Positions 1 to 13,197 of a DNA stretch of 64,000 nucleotides are shown here, piece after piece. The DNA comes from Glaciimonas sp. (GTDB lineage: Bacteria > Pseudomonadota > Gammaproteobacteria > Burkholderiales > Burkholderiaceae_D). Every line of letters starts with the position of its first letter. The first letter of the stretch is position 1. The notes under the pieces are model-generated. The model had not been told where the DNA came from and made no database searches. It saw only the letters and a list, made by a program, of their open reading frames with translations. Position numbers and translations under genes: made by a program. The DNA is taken from contig JABBOY010000016.1 in NCBI GenBank assembly GCA_012927585.1, forward strand, positions 1 through 64,000. The letters are read 5' to 3'.

Positions 1-80
1 CATCCCGAACAGGACCGTGAAACGACTTCGCGCCAATGATAGTGCGTCAACACGTGTGAAAGTAGGTCATCGTCAGGCTG
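1..80 (+). rRNA. rrf: 5S ribosomal RNA, 3' portion (truncated by window start)
   Basis: Reads CCCGAAC..GTGAAACGACTTCGCGCCAATGATAGTG....GTGTGAAAGTAGGTCATCGTCAGGCT, the typical 5S 3' half; followed by a strong terminator. Confidence 0.88.
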
Positions 81-88
81 TTATCCCT

Positions 89-123
89 AAAACCCCCGTA
101 CTCAGCGTGCGGGGGTTTTTTTT
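89..123 (+). terminator. Rho-independent terminator of rRNA operon
   Basis: AAAACCCCCG..TACTCAGCGTG..CGGGGGTTTTTTTT: GC stem followed by a T-tract directly after 5S. Confidence 0.85.
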
Positions 124-149
124 ATGACCATATCCATAAATAGCGTCGT

Positions 150-187
150 TGTTTCTCCTGGCAACCTGAAGGTTGCCAGGAGAAACA
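150..187. repeat. Perfect 17-bp stem inverted repeat, 4-nt loop
   Basis: TGTTTCTCCTGGCAACC-TGAA-GGTTGCCAGGAGAAACA. Confidence 0.9.
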
Positions 188-527
188 GGGATTTCGTAGG
201 GCATTGCCCCGCGCCTGCGTAACAGTTTGTCCTGCAAGGGCAAACTCTGTAGTGGTCAAGTAATTTCGGACACAACAATAGGTTTTTTCTGCTATTTTCC
301 GCTCATAAGCAGCGGCGGTAGATTGCCCAATACTGGAGCAGGTCTCGTGGGCATTACCGCGCCGACGTAACGGTTTCTCCTGTCCTGTAGGGTTACAGGC
401 GTCGCGCCTAGCCAGTGAGCCGGGAAAGTGCATGCTCGACTTGCCCAACTAAGGTTTCCAGGGTTGTTCTTTCAAATTTCCGCTGTTATTCTTGTTCCTT
501 TTCCACCTGTTTTCGAAAGTTCTCCTC

Positions 528-1106
528 ATGATAGGCCGTCTTTCCGGTATTTTGCTTGAGAAAAATCCTCCCCAGTTATTGATAGATTGTAATGGCGTAG
601 GTTATGAAGTAAGTGTGCCGATGAGCACCTTTTACAACCTGCCCGCACTGGGCGATAGGGTGGTGCTGCTGACCCATCTGACGGTGCGCGAAGATGCGCA
701 TTTGCTATACGGTTTCGGCAGCGCCGAAGAGCGCAGCGTCTATAGGCAGTTGATCAAGATTACCGGCGTCGGCGCGCGCGTGGCATTGTCGCTCCTGTCC
801 GGTATGTCGGTAGCCGACCTGGTGCAAGCCATCACGCTGCAGGAAGCAGGTCGACTGACGCGGGTGCCTGGCATTGGCAAGAAAACCGCCGAACGACTGT
901 TGCTGGAACTTAAAGGCAAGCTCGGCGCCGATCTCGGCGCCGCTGGAGGCGCAGTAGTGGCCGGCTCGGCCAGTGATATCCTGAACGCGCTGCTGGCGCT
1001 GGGTTATTCGGACAAGGAAGCACTGCAAGCCACCAAACAAATCCCGGCCGGCAGCGGCGTCTCGGATGGCATCAAGTTGGCTTTGAAGGTTTTATCCAAA
1101 GGTTAA
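528..1106 (+). CDS. ruvA: Holliday junction branch migration protein RuvA
   Basis: [28 protein letters not shown]..., [18 protein letters not shown]; followed by ruvB. Confidence 0.97.
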   Translation: MIGRLSGILLEKNPPQLLIDCNGVGYEVSVPMSTFYNLPALGDRVVLLTHLTVREDAHLLYGFGSAEERSVYRQLIKITGVGARVALSLLSGMSVADLVQAITLQEAGRLTRVPGIGKKTAERLLLELKGKLGADLGAAGGAVVAGSASDILNALLALGYSDKEALQATKQIPAGSGVSDGIKLALKVLSKG

Positions 1107-1227
1107 TCATTTCTAAATCAACCGTGCGCCTTGTCGGTTTTGCTAGTCTTGCTTACTTGTGCCTGCGTACTGTCTGCGCTTTGCCTTCGCGTTCACTGAT
1201 GCGGAAAAAAACTAATATAAGTACACC

Positions 1228-2298
<1,071 letters not shown>

Positions 2299-2301
<3 letters not shown>

Positions 2302-2380
2302 TACTGTAGTTGGTATTATTCAAGTTACTCTTAAATAATGCGGTAATGTACCTGTTTCTTATGATACTCCCAGTATTTTC
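2299..2380 (-). repeat. Two-hairpin intergenic element (GGGAGTAT family), copy 1
   Basis: Minus strand: AATACTGGGAGTATCATAAGAAACAGGTACATTACCGCATTATTTAAGAGTAACTTGAATAATACCAACTACAGTAT; aligned by eye with the other copies. Confidence 0.65.
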
Positions 2381-2601
2381 CTTACGTAGACCGCTTCCAA
2401 ACCTATTCTGATTTTACGTTCGCGCCCAGGGCGAGTTTGGAGCTGCCCCTACGCCGCACTCCTGTTCCTGCCGCGACAAGGGGAGCGTACACGGTTGAAT
2501 AGTCACGTTTTTTATTAGTTACCGTATTGCTGCTCTTGCATAAACTCGGGATGACGCTGACAATATAAAGTTGAACAGTGTTTGTCTTACAGGTCAATGC
2601 T

Positions 2602-3432
2602 ATGTTGATGTCTTCCCTCTCCAACCGTTACGCCCATCAGTTATTGGATGCACGGGCCATGTCGCGGCTGGTTGTTCCGTTGTCGTCCGACGCGTGCCTG
2701 TCGCTGGAGGATGCCTACGATATTGCGCACAGTATCAGTAGCGCTCGCATTGCTCAGGGCGAAACGATCATCGGGCGCCGAATTGGCTTCATCGACTGCA
2801 AACTCGATTCCGAACACGATATGGGCGTCACCAGTAGCACACTGATCTGGGCTCCGCTGTTCGATGCCACCGTGCGCACTGTAGATAGATCCCATTGCAT
2901 TCAGAGCCTGACCGGCGCTGTGCAGCCGCGGCTGGAAGCGTCGGTGGTATTTCGTCTGGGCCGCACGCCGGCGCCAGATGCCGGCCTGGATGCCTTGGCC
3001 GATTGCATAGAATGGATGGCGTCCGGGCTGGAAATTGTTATTTGCCCATACCCGGACTGGAAATTCACGGCGGTCGATGCGATTGCTGCTTTCGGTCTGC
3101 ACGGCGCGCTGCTGATCGGTGAACCGCGTCCGCTGCCTTTGGCGTCACGCCGGAATCTGGCCCTGATGCTGTCCCATGCCAGCGTCTCGCTATCCTGCGG
3201 CGGTTGGTTGCGCGCTGCCGGTTATGGCTCGGATGTGATGGGCAGCCCGGTGCATGCGCTGTTGCATCTGCACCAGCAATTGCAGGCCCAGCCACGGAGT
3301 GCGCCATTACTGGCGGGGGAAATTATCGCCACCGGTGCCTGGGCTGCAGCCATCCCGATCGAGGCCGGACAGACTTGGAGCACGGCATTTTCAGCCGTGA
3401 ACCTGGCGGGCATGAGTATCACTTTAGTCTGA
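2602..3432 (+). CDS. 2-keto-4-pentenoate hydratase-like protein (fumarylacetoacetase-like fold)
   Basis: DAYDIAHSISSARIAQGETIIGRRIGF..., MGVTSSTLIWAPLFDATV; start site uncertain. Confidence 0.7.
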   Translation: MLMSSLSNRYAHQLLDARAMSRLVVPLSSDACLSLEDAYDIAHSISSARIAQGETIIGRRIGFIDCKLDSEHDMGVTSSTLIWAPLFDATVRTVDRSHCIQSLTGAVQPRLEASVVFRLGRTPAPDAGLDALADCIEWMASGLEIVICPYPDWKFTAVDAIAAFGLHGALLIGEPRPLPLASRRNLALMLSHASVSLSCGGWLRAAGYGSDVMGSPVHALLHLHQQLQAQPRSAPLLAGEIIATGAWAAAIPIEAGQTWSTAFSAVNLAGMSITLV

Positions 3433-3445
3433 TTGCGTACCGGGA

Positions 3446-6298
3446 TTATTGCGCCGGCAGCTTGATACACTGTTCGCGCAGTTTTTCCAGGGTCGAAGAA
3501 AAATTCGACAAGCGTTCTTTCTCCTGCGTAACTATGGCTGCCGGCGCGCGGGCGACGAAGCTTTCGTTGGCTAGTTTGGCGTTGATCTTGCCGATTTCGC
3601 CCTCCAGTCGTGCCATTTCCTTGCTGAGGCGCTCGCGTTCGGCTGCAACATCGATTTCCACCTTCAGCATCAGTTTGACTGTACCGACGATGGATACCGG
3701 TGCCGGTGATTCCGGCAATGCATCTACCACCAGCACTTCCGACAGCTTGCCCAGTGCTTGCAAATACGGCGCGAACGATTGCAACTGCGCGTTGCCTTCT
3801 GCATCGGCAGCTTCCATGATCAGCGGCACGCGCAGTGCCGGCGACAGTTGCATCTCGCCGCGCAGGTTGCGGCAGGCGTCGGTCATTGCCTTAAGTTGCG
3901 TCATCCAGCCTTCGGCCTGTTCATCGATTTTTTGCGGCTGCGGCAGCGGATAGGCTTGCAGCATGATGCTGTCGCCGGCGGGATTCAGCATTTTGCCGGC
4001 TAGCGGCGCAACCGTTTGCCACAACGCTTCGGTGATGAACGGGATGATCGGATGCGCCATGCGCAATACCGTTTCCAGCACCCGCAGCAGAGTGCGGCGG
4101 GTGGCGCGCTGTTGTGCTGCTGTGCCGTGCTGAAGTTGTACCTTGGCTACTTCCAGATACCAGTCGCAATATTCATCCCAGACGAACTTGTAGATGCTGG
4201 AGGCAATATTGTCGAAGCGATAATCGGCAAAGCCTTTTTCGATGTCGGTCTCGGTGCGCTGCAGTGTCGACACGATCCAGCGGTCGGCTTGCGAAAAGTC
4301 GAGAGTGTCGCTGTTGCAAACGCCGTCAAATTGGCTCTCAAGCCCGCAATCTTGCCCCTGTGTATTCATCAGCACGAAGCGGGTGGCGTTCCACAACTTA
4401 TTGCAAAAATTGCGGTAGCCATCGCAGCGGCCGAGGTCGAAGTTGATGTTGCGTCCGAGCGATGCGTAACTGGCCATGGTGAAGCGCAGCGCATCGGTGC
4501 CGTAGGCTGGGATGCCGTTGGCAAACTCCTTGCGGGTGGCCTTTGCGATGCTGTCGGACTGCTTCGGGTTCATCAAACCGGTGGTGCGCTTGGCCACTAG
4601 AGACTCGACATCGATGCCGTCGATCAGGTCAATCGGGTCAAGCGTGTTGCCTTTCGATTTCGACATCTTATGGCCGCTGGAGTCGCGCACCAGGCCATGT
4701 ACATAGACGGTATTGAACGGCACTTTGCCGGTGAAGTGGGTGGTCATCATCACCATCCGCGCAACCCAGAAGAAGATGATGTCGAAGCCGGTCACCAGCA
4801 CGGATGACGGCATAAACATTTTGTAATCGGTTGTTTCTTCCGGCCAGCCTAGTGTGGAAAACGGTACCAGCGCGGATGAGAACCAGGTATCGAGCACATC
4901 TTCATCGCGGGTAATTTTTTTGTCGCCAGCCTGTGCTTGTGCTTCGGCCTCGGTTTTGGCGACATAAATTGTGCCATTTTCGTCATACCACGCCGGAATC
5001 TGATGGCCCCACCACAATTGGCGTGAGATGCACCAGTCCTGAATGTTGTTGAGCCACTGGTTGTAAGTCGTGGTCCAGTTTTCCGGCACCATCTTGATTT
5101 CACCGTTGGCGACTTTTTCCAGCGCTACTTCAGCAATAGATTGACCGGGAAAATGCGTGCCGAATTGTTCACCCTCGGGCGCGGCCTTGCTCATCGCGAC
5201 GAACCATTGGTCGGTCAGCATCGGCTCAATCACCACGCCGGTGCGGTCGCCGCGCGGCACCATCAGCTTGTGCGGCTTGACGGATTCCAGCAAGCCTTGG
5301 GCGTCGAGATCGGCGACGATTTGCTTGCGTGCAACGAAACGATCCATGCCCTGATAAACAGCCGGACCGTATTCGTTAATTTTCGCGTCCAGCGTCAGGA
5401 TGCTGATCTGGTCGAGATTGTGGCGCTGGCCGACTTGGTAATCGTTGAAGTCGTGCGCCGGCGTGATTTTTACGCAACCGGTGCCGAATTCCTTATCCAC
5501 GTATTCATCAACGATGATCGGGATTTCGCGGCCACACAGCGGCAGCAGTAGCATCTTGCCGACCAAGTGGGCGTAACGCTCATCGGTTGGATCGACCGCC
5601 ACCGCGACATCGCCCAGCATGGTTTCGGGCCGCGTGGTTGCCACCGTCAGGTAGTCGGAGCCCGCATTGCCAGTAACATCAACCAGCGGATAGCGGATGT
5701 ACCACATGAAACCGTCTTCCTCTTCCGACACCACTTCCAGGTCGGACACCGCAGTGCCCAGCACCGGATCCCAATTCACCAGCCGCTTGCCGCGATAGAT
5801 TAAGCCTTGCTCGAACAGGCGCACGAAAACGTCGGTTACGACTTTGGAGCGCGGCTCGTCCATCGTGAAATATTCGCGCTGCCAGTCGGCCGATGCGCCC
5901 AGGCGGCGCATCTGGCCGGTGATGCTGGAGCCGGATTTTTCTTTCCACTCCCATACCTTTTCCAGGAATTTGGCACGGCCCAAGTCGTGGCGCGTAAGCT
6001 TTTGCGCGTCCAGTTGGCGTTCGACCACGATTTGCGTTGCAATTCCGGCATGATCGGTGCCCGGAATCCAGGCGGTATTGAAGCCGCGCATGCGATGGTA
6101 GCGCGTCAAGCCGTCCATGATGGTCTGGTTGAATGCATGCCCCATGTGCAGGGTGCCGGTCACATTCGGCGGCGGTAGCTGGATCGAGAATGACGGCTTG
6201 TCCGCATCCATTGTCGCGGCAAAGTAGCCGCGCCGTTCCCACTCTGTGCGCCAGAATTGTTCAATGTCGGCGGGCTCGAAAGACTTGGCTAATTCCAT
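3446..6298 (-). CDS. valS: Valyl-tRNA synthetase
   Basis: [35 protein letters not shown], 950 aa. Confidence 0.98.
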   Translation of the reverse strand: MELAKSFEPADIEQFWRTEWERRGYFAATMDADKPSFSIQLPPPNVTGTLHMGHAFNQTIMDGLTRYHRMRGFNTAWIPGTDHAGIATQIVVERQLDAQKLTRHDLGRAKFLEKVWEWKEKSGSSITGQMRRLGASADWQREYFTMDEPRSKVVTDVFVRLFEQGLIYRGKRLVNWDPVLGTAVSDLEVVSEEEDGFMWYIRYPLVDVTGNAGSDYLTVATTRPETMLGDVAVAVDPTDERYAHLVGKMLLLPLCGREIPIIVDEYVDKEFGTGCVKITPAHDFNDYQVGQRHNLDQISILTLDAKINEYGPAVYQGMDRFVARKQIVADLDAQGLLESVKPHKLMVPRGDRTGVVIEPMLTDQWFVAMSKAAPEGEQFGTHFPGQSIAEVALEKVANGEIKMVPENWTTTYNQWLNNIQDWCISRQLWWGHQIPAWYDENGTIYVAKTEAEAQAQAGDKKITRDEDVLDTWFSSALVPFSTLGWPEETTDYKMFMPSSVLVTGFDIIFFWVARMVMMTTHFTGKVPFNTVYVHGLVRDSSGHKMSKSKGNTLDPIDLIDGIDVESLVAKRTTGLMNPKQSDSIAKATRKEFANGIPAYGTDALRFTMASYASLGRNINFDLGRCDGYRNFCNKLWNATRFVLMNTQGQDCGLESQFDGVCNSDTLDFSQADRWIVSTLQRTETDIEKGFADYRFDNIASSIYKFVWDEYCDWYLEVAKVQLQHGTAAQQRATRRTLLRVLETVLRMAHPIIPFITEALWQTVAPLAGKMLNPAGDSIMLQAYPLPQPQKIDEQAEGWMTQLKAMTDACRNLRGEMQLSPALRVPLIMEAADAEGNAQLQSFAPYLQALGKLSEVLVVDALPESPAPVSIVGTVKLMLKVEIDVAAERERLSKEMARLEGEIGKINAKLANESFVARAPAAIVTQEKERLSNFSSTLEKLREQCIKLPAQ

Positions 6299-6458
6299 GA
6301 TTTGGCGTGTGAGTTTGCGTAAATGCGCATTATAAAGGCTAGCAGCCTGCCGGACTTACTGAGAGTTGGCGCTAAAATACGCCAAACTTTTCTTTTAGAC
6401 TATATTGCAATGAGGCACTGATGTAAAATAATCGCGCCCATATCAACTAAGAACTGCC

Positions 6459-6842
6459 ATGACCCTGGATGGAACCGTAAAAAAGCTGCTTATCGTGGAC
6501 GATAGCAAGGTATCAAGAATGATTATTCGGGCTCATGTGCTGGCACATCGTCCGGCCTGGATCATTTCCGAGGCGGCTAGCGGTTTGGAAGCAATTGCGT
6601 TGATGGATCAGGATGTGCCTGACTACTGCACGATGGATATCAACATGCCGGGGATTTCCGGCCACGAGGCGGCTGAGCGGATTCTAGCCAAATATCCGGC
6701 GCTGCGAATGGTCATGTTCTCGGCCAATATCCAGGAAGCCAATCACGCCCGCGCCAGCCTGCTGGGCATCATTTTTGTTGCCAAACCGGTCACGGAAAAA
6801 TCCATAGCCCAGGCTTTGGGGCATTTTGCAGGCGCCCAGTGA
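6459..6842 (+). CDS. Stand-alone response regulator receiver (CheY-like)
   Basis: LLIVDDSKVSRMII, phospho-acceptor YCTMDINMPG, MFSAN, AKPV: all canonical REC residues present. Confidence 0.9.
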   Translation: MTLDGTVKKLLIVDDSKVSRMIIRAHVLAHRPAWIISEAASGLEAIALMDQDVPDYCTMDINMPGISGHEAAERILAKYPALRMVMFSANIQEANHARASLLGIIFVAKPVTEKSIAQALGHFAGAQ

Positions 6843-7450
6843 AACTGCTCTCCAATTTGCATCTGGACGCATTGACCGAAATATTCAATGTCGGTGCCGG
6901 TCGCGCTGCATCCAGTCTGAGCGAAATAGTTGGAGACGAAGTCAAACTGTCGGTGCCATCGATAGAAATCATCAAGTCGGATGAAGTCGATACCAAGTTG
7001 TTGGCGCAGGGCGATGTCAAATTCAGCGCGGTCAGCCAACATTTCAGCGGCCCGTTTGATGCCGATGCAGTGCTTTTGTTTACCGAAGAAAACACGCTCG
7101 AAATCGTGCGGGACATGATGGGTTCACAAATGAGCCTCGAAGAGTTGGCCGATTTTGAGCAGGAAGCCATGTGCGAGCTTGGCAACATCATTTTGAATGC
7201 TTGCCTGTCCTCGATGGCCGATATGCTCGACATTAGCATGGACAGCTCGCTACCCAGCTATACGGTTGAATCGCTGCACGATATTTTGCACAGGATTACC
7301 GATAACTGCGATCAACCCTATATTCTGTTGCTGCATATCGATTTGGCGATCGAGAAGCGGCATAACGAAGGTCACCTTATTTTTCTGTTGAGTTCGACTT
7401 CACTCGGCAGCCTGGTGATACAAATTCAACGTTTTATCGACGGCCTGTGA
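6839..7450 (+). CDS. CheC-type chemotaxis phosphatase
   Basis: Two [D/S/E]xxxExxN-x22-P motifs: DALTEIFN..22..P and EAMCELGN..22..P (counted by hand); overlaps the upstream REC ORF. Confidence 0.8.
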   Translation: MKLLSNLHLDALTEIFNVGAGRAASSLSEIVGDEVKLSVPSIEIIKSDEVDTKLLAQGDVKFSAVSQHFSGPFDADAVLLFTEENTLEIVRDMMGSQMSLEELADFEQEAMCELGNIILNACLSSMADMLDISMDSSLPSYTVESLHDILHRITDNCDQPYILLLHIDLAIEKRHNEGHLIFLLSSTSLGSLVIQIQRFIDGL

Positions 7451-8424
7451 TGAACGCAACCGAGCCAAACCGCTTTGATATCGAGCTGCTCTTCAATGCA
7501 GTCAATCTCGGTTTGATCATTGTCGATGCCAACGGCAATATCCTGCTGTGGAACCAATGGATCATCAAGCGCAGCAATATTAATCGGACCGATGCCATCC
7601 ATGCGCATTTAGCCGGCGTGTTTGCAGAACCATTGACACCGGCATTTTTGGCCGCGATCAAAAATACGCTGACCTACGGCTTGCCGGTAGTGCTGTCGAA
7701 CGCGCTGCATCGCTGCCCGTTGCCGCTGTATGACAGCGCCCTGATGCAGCAATCCAGGGTCCGAATGCATCAATCCATCACCATCACGCCGATTCTCTCT
7801 CGCTTGGGCGAGCGTTGTTGCCTGATTCAGGTGAGCGACTCCAGCACGTCGATCAAGCGCGAAAAAGTGTTGCGCTCGCATTCAGACACACTGCGGCTGG
7901 AAACCATTACAGATAGCCTGACCGGGATTTATAACCGACGTTTTTTCGATGGGCACTACAAGATCGCGCTGGGTCATGCCAAAAGAGAAAATCAGTCACT
8001 ATCGGTGTTCGTGGTGGATATTGACCATTTCAAGGAATACAACGATTACTACGGGCATATCGAAGGCGACCGGGCGCTGCGGCGGGTGGCAAGGACATTG
8101 AAGTCGCAGTTGTCGCGTGCTACCGACGTGGCGGCGCGGTATGGCGGCGAAGAATTCGTGCTGGTATTGCCCAGTTTATCCCAGCAAAGTGCTGCCGATT
8201 TTGCTGAAAAACTCCGTTGTGCGATATTGAATCTGGCCATTCCCCTCACTAAATCCAGTACATCCGATCTGCTCACCGTCAGTATCGGTTTCTGCACTTT
8301 CGTGCCGGACATCGATTGCGACCCTGCTCAACTGCTCGACAGTGCAGACGCAGCACTGTTCCGCGCCAAACAAAATGGCCGCAACCAGGCTGTTGCTTTC
8401 ACGCTTGGCACGAAAAGCAAATAG
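7450..8424 (+). CDS. Diguanylate cyclase with N-terminal PAS-like sensor
   Basis: DSLTGIYNRRFF, VDIDHFKEYNDYYGH, RYGGEEFVLVLP; RATD I-site 5 residues before GGEEF. Confidence 0.92.
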   Translation: MNATEPNRFDIELLFNAVNLGLIIVDANGNILLWNQWIIKRSNINRTDAIHAHLAGVFAEPLTPAFLAAIKNTLTYGLPVVLSNALHRCPLPLYDSALMQQSRVRMHQSITITPILSRLGERCCLIQVSDSSTSIKREKVLRSHSDTLRLETITDSLTGIYNRRFFDGHYKIALGHAKRENQSLSVFVVDIDHFKEYNDYYGHIEGDRALRRVARTLKSQLSRATDVAARYGGEEFVLVLPSLSQQSAADFAEKLRCAILNLAIPLTKSSTSDLLTVSIGFCTFVPDIDCDPAQLLDSADAALFRAKQNGRNQAVAFTLGTKSK

Positions 8425-8501
8425 GCTGTTGAGTAAGTCGAAGCTTAATCATCCTGAAAACGCTCTATAATTCAAATCGTGCTGCCGTTATGGCAGCCCA
8501 A

Positions 8502-8602
8502 TGCTAGGGGTCCTGGTTGTCGCAAGAAAGTGCAGCATGCGGCAATCGGGTGAGAAACACCCTCCGAACCTGATCTGGGTAATGCCAGCGAAGGGAAGCT
8601 TG
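8502..8602 (+). promoter_or_regulatory. TPP riboswitch (thi box)
   Basis: GCTAGGGGTCCTGG..., GGGTGAGAAACACCCTCCGAACCTGATCTGGGTAATGCCAGCGAAGGGAAGC directly upstream of thiC. Confidence 0.96.
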
Positions 8603-8620
8603 AGAGATTTTACGAGGTGA

Positions 8621-10597
<1,977 letters not shown>

Positions 10598-10616
10598 TAT
10601 TTTGTACGAGGTTGCC

Positions 10617-10820
10617 ATGATTGAAATAGAACTCAACGGCGTGCCGCATCCGGTGCCCGACGCGCACAATCTGGAGGCACTTCTGGCGTCGCTGGATTTG
10701 GCCGGCAAGGGCATTGCGGTAGCTGTCAACCGTCAAGTGGTGCCGCGCCAGCAATGGCCGCAACGGTTGTTGCAGCCGCTGGACCGGGTGGATATCGTGC
10801 GCGCAATTGGCGGCGGGTAA
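10617..10820 (+). CDS. thiS: Sulfur carrier protein ThiS
   Basis: Short protein ending in IVRAIGGG; between thiC and thiG. Confidence 0.93.
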   Translation: MIEIELNGVPHPVPDAHNLEALLASLDLAGKGIAVAVNRQVVPRQQWPQRLLQPLDRVDIVRAIGGG

Positions 10821-10849
10821 CTTGTTGAATTTTTTGTGGAGAGATTGAA

Positions 10850-11647
10850 ATGCAAACTAATAATGCAATCGACGATGGCTTGATTATCGCCGGCACCATC
10901 TACCGTTCGCGCTTGCTGGTTGGTAGCGGCAAATACACCGATCTGGCGCAAACTCGGGAAGCGACCATCGCCAGCGGCGCCGATATCATCACGGTGGCGA
11001 TTCGCCGCGTCAACATCGGCCAGGATCCAGCCGCACCGAACCTGCTGGATGCGGTGCCGCCGTCGCAATTCACGATTTTGCCCAACACAGCGGGCTGTTA
11101 CAACGCGAAAGATGCGGTGTACACGCTGCAACTGGCGCGCGAACTGCTGAACGGCCACAAGCTGGTCAAGCTCGAAGTGCTGGGCGACGAAAAAACCCTG
11201 TTCCCCAACATGCCGGAAACCCTGAAAGCGGCCGAAATATTGGTTGCGGATGGCTTCGACGTGATGGTCTACTGCAGCGACGATCCGATTCAGGCCAAGA
11301 TGTTGGAACAAATCGGCTGCGTCGCCATCATGCCGTTGGCGTCGCTAATCGGCTCTGGCATGGGCATCCTGAACCCGTGGAATCTGTCGTTGATCATCGA
11401 GCAGTCGAAAGTGCCGGTGATCGTCGACGCCGGCGTCGGCACCGCATCGGACGCCGCGATTGCGATGGAACTCGGCTGCGACGGCGTGCTGATGAATACC
11501 GCGATTGCCGGCGCGCGCGACCCGATCCGCATGGCGCAAGCTATGAAATTGGGCGTGCAGGCTGGACGTCTGGCGTATCTGGCCGGACGGATCGCCAAAC
11601 GTTTCGCAGCGTCGCCATCGTCGCCGATGGCAGGGCGGGTTGCCTAA
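10850..11647 (+). CDS. thiG: Thiazole synthase ThiG
   Basis: [47 protein letters not shown]. Confidence 0.97.
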   Translation: MQTNNAIDDGLIIAGTIYRSRLLVGSGKYTDLAQTREATIASGADIITVAIRRVNIGQDPAAPNLLDAVPPSQFTILPNTAGCYNAKDAVYTLQLARELLNGHKLVKLEVLGDEKTLFPNMPETLKAAEILVADGFDVMVYCSDDPIQAKMLEQIGCVAIMPLASLIGSGMGILNPWNLSLIIEQSKVPVIVDAGVGTASDAAIAMELGCDGVLMNTAIAGARDPIRMAQAMKLGVQAGRLAYLAGRIAKRFAASPSSPMAGRVA

Positions 11648-11657
11648 AAGTAGCGCC

Positions 11658-11714
11658 GTAGGTGCGAATTTATTCGCATGGAACAGTTAAGAATGCGAAT
11701 AAATTCGCACCTAC
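11658..11714. repeat. REP-like inverted pair (GTAGGTGCGAAT family)
   Basis: GTAGGTGCGAATTTATTCGCAT / ATGCGAATAAATTCGCACCTAC, 22-bp perfect arms, 13-nt spacer. Confidence 0.9.
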
Positions 11715-11765
11715 AAGGTGCGTAGCGTGGGCAGCCACTTGTACCCACGCGGATATACTAAATAG

Positions 11766-11843
11766 TGAGGGGTATGCCATATAACATGGCATTTTCCGCA
11801 TATATTTAAAGCAATTTGTAAAAATACAGTATTGTGTATATTT
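11766..11843 (+). repeat. Two-hairpin intergenic element (GGGAGTAT family), copy 2
   Basis: GAGGGGTATGCCATATAACATGGCATTTTCCGCATATATTTAAAGCAATTTGTAAAAATACAGTATTGTGTATATTT. Confidence 0.75.
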
Positions 11844-11902
11844 AACATGACCGGTGCGGTGCGGCCACAAGCCGGCGCGCACCTTGATAGTAAAGAAAAA
11901 CC

Positions 11903-12520
11903 ATGAACGGACTGTATATCGTCACACCCGATTGGGATGACACCGAGCGTTTGCTGCTGGTCTCCGAGCAAGCGCTGCAGGGCGGCGCGGCATTGCTGCA
12001 ATATCGTCACAAAACCGCCGGCCCGGAGTTGCGCCGTGCGCAGGCTGCTGCGTTGCAAGCGCTGTGTCGTCGTTACGCCCGGCCTTTTATCATCAATGAT
12101 TATGTAGAACTGTGTCTGGAACTGGACGCTGACGGCATCCATGTCGGCGGCACCGATGCGGCGGTGGTAGCAGTGCGCGCAGCGCTCGGGCCGGATAAAA
12201 TCGTCGGCGCATCCTGTTACGGCAGCCTGGAACTGGCGCACGCGGCGCATCTGGCCGGTGCCAGTTACGTCGCGTACGGCGGTTTTTATGCTTCGAAGGT
12301 AAAAAAATATCCGGTTACCACTTCGATCGATATTCTGGCGCAATCGAAGGCGGAAATTCCGCTACCTTGCGTTGCGATCGGCGGCATGACACGGGAAAAT
12401 TCTTTGCCGTTAGTAGCTGCCGGAGCCGATATGGTGGCGGCGATCAGCAGCATCTATCTGGCCAACGATCCGGTAGCGGCAGCGCGAGAATTTGCAGATT
12501 TGTTTAACGCCTCAAAATAG
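11903..12520 (+). CDS. thiE: Thiamine-phosphate synthase ThiE
   Basis: GGAALLQYRHK, FIINDYVELCLELDADGIHVG, VGASCYGSLELAHAAHLAGASYVAYGGF. Confidence 0.95.
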   Translation: MNGLYIVTPDWDDTERLLLVSEQALQGGAALLQYRHKTAGPELRRAQAAALQALCRRYARPFIINDYVELCLELDADGIHVGGTDAAVVAVRAALGPDKIVGASCYGSLELAHAAHLAGASYVAYGGFYASKVKKYPVTTSIDILAQSKAEIPLPCVAIGGMTRENSLPLVAAGADMVAAISSIYLANDPVAAAREFADLFNASK

Positions 12521-12542
12521 CCAAATTTGTGAGCCAACCTGT

Positions 12543-12657
12543 CAGGACTTACGCAAAATACGGCTGCTTACGTAGTAGACTTAGTAGTGCAGGCCTTCGC
12601 GCCTGCGCCGGACCGCAGGCCCGAAGGCCTGCACTACTGGGTATTGCGTAAGTCCTG
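12543..12657. mobile_element. MITE-like element: 14-bp terminal inverted repeats enclosing a GTAG palindrome
   Basis: CAGGACTTACGCAA....TTGCGTAAGTCCTG termini; inner palindrome AGTAGTGCAGGCCTTCGCGCCTGC / GCAGGCCCGAAGGCCTGCACTACT. Confidence 0.6.
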
Positions 12658-12692
12658 CTAATAAAAAAATTACCCTTCACGGAGAAGAAATA

Positions 12693-13130
12693 ATGGCGAG
12701 AGAAATATCGACCGAAATTGAGATCAATGCATCACCTGCTGCGGTTTGGCGAGAATTGACCAATTTTTCTGCTTATCCGAGCTGGAACCCATTCATTCAA
12801 TCTATCGATGGCCCTTTGCACGAAGGCAGCCGACTGACGGTATTGATATGCCCGCCCAACAACAAGGAAATGCGCTTCAAACCGGTGATTCGCACAGTGG
12901 AAGAAGCCAAAGAAATTGTATGGAAGGGAAAATTCCTGATACCGGGTTTATTCGATGGCGAACATGGTTTTGAATTGATACCTCTTTCTACGGATAGGAC
13001 GCGCTTTGTGCAGAAAGAGAAATTTTCGGGCGTTTTGGTTCCCTTGTTCTGGTCAATGCTCGATAGAGACACCCGACAAGGTTTTATCGACATGAATAAG
13101 GCGCTCAAGGCGCGTTGCGAAGGCGCGTGA
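12693..13130 (+). CDS. SRPBCC-domain protein
   Basis: STEIEINASPAAVWRELTNFSAYPSWNPFIQSIDG, typical START/SRPBCC N-terminus. Confidence 0.8.
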   Translation: MAREISTEIEINASPAAVWRELTNFSAYPSWNPFIQSIDGPLHEGSRLTVLICPPNNKEMRFKPVIRTVEEAKEIVWKGKFLIPGLFDGEHGFELIPLSTDRTRFVQKEKFSGVLVPLFWSMLDRDTRQGFIDMNKALKARCEGA

Positions 13131-13197
13131 TACATCTTCTATTCCGGTTGGCTGTAACGTGCTTCCACAGAAAACACTATCCGTGAAAAAAATTATG

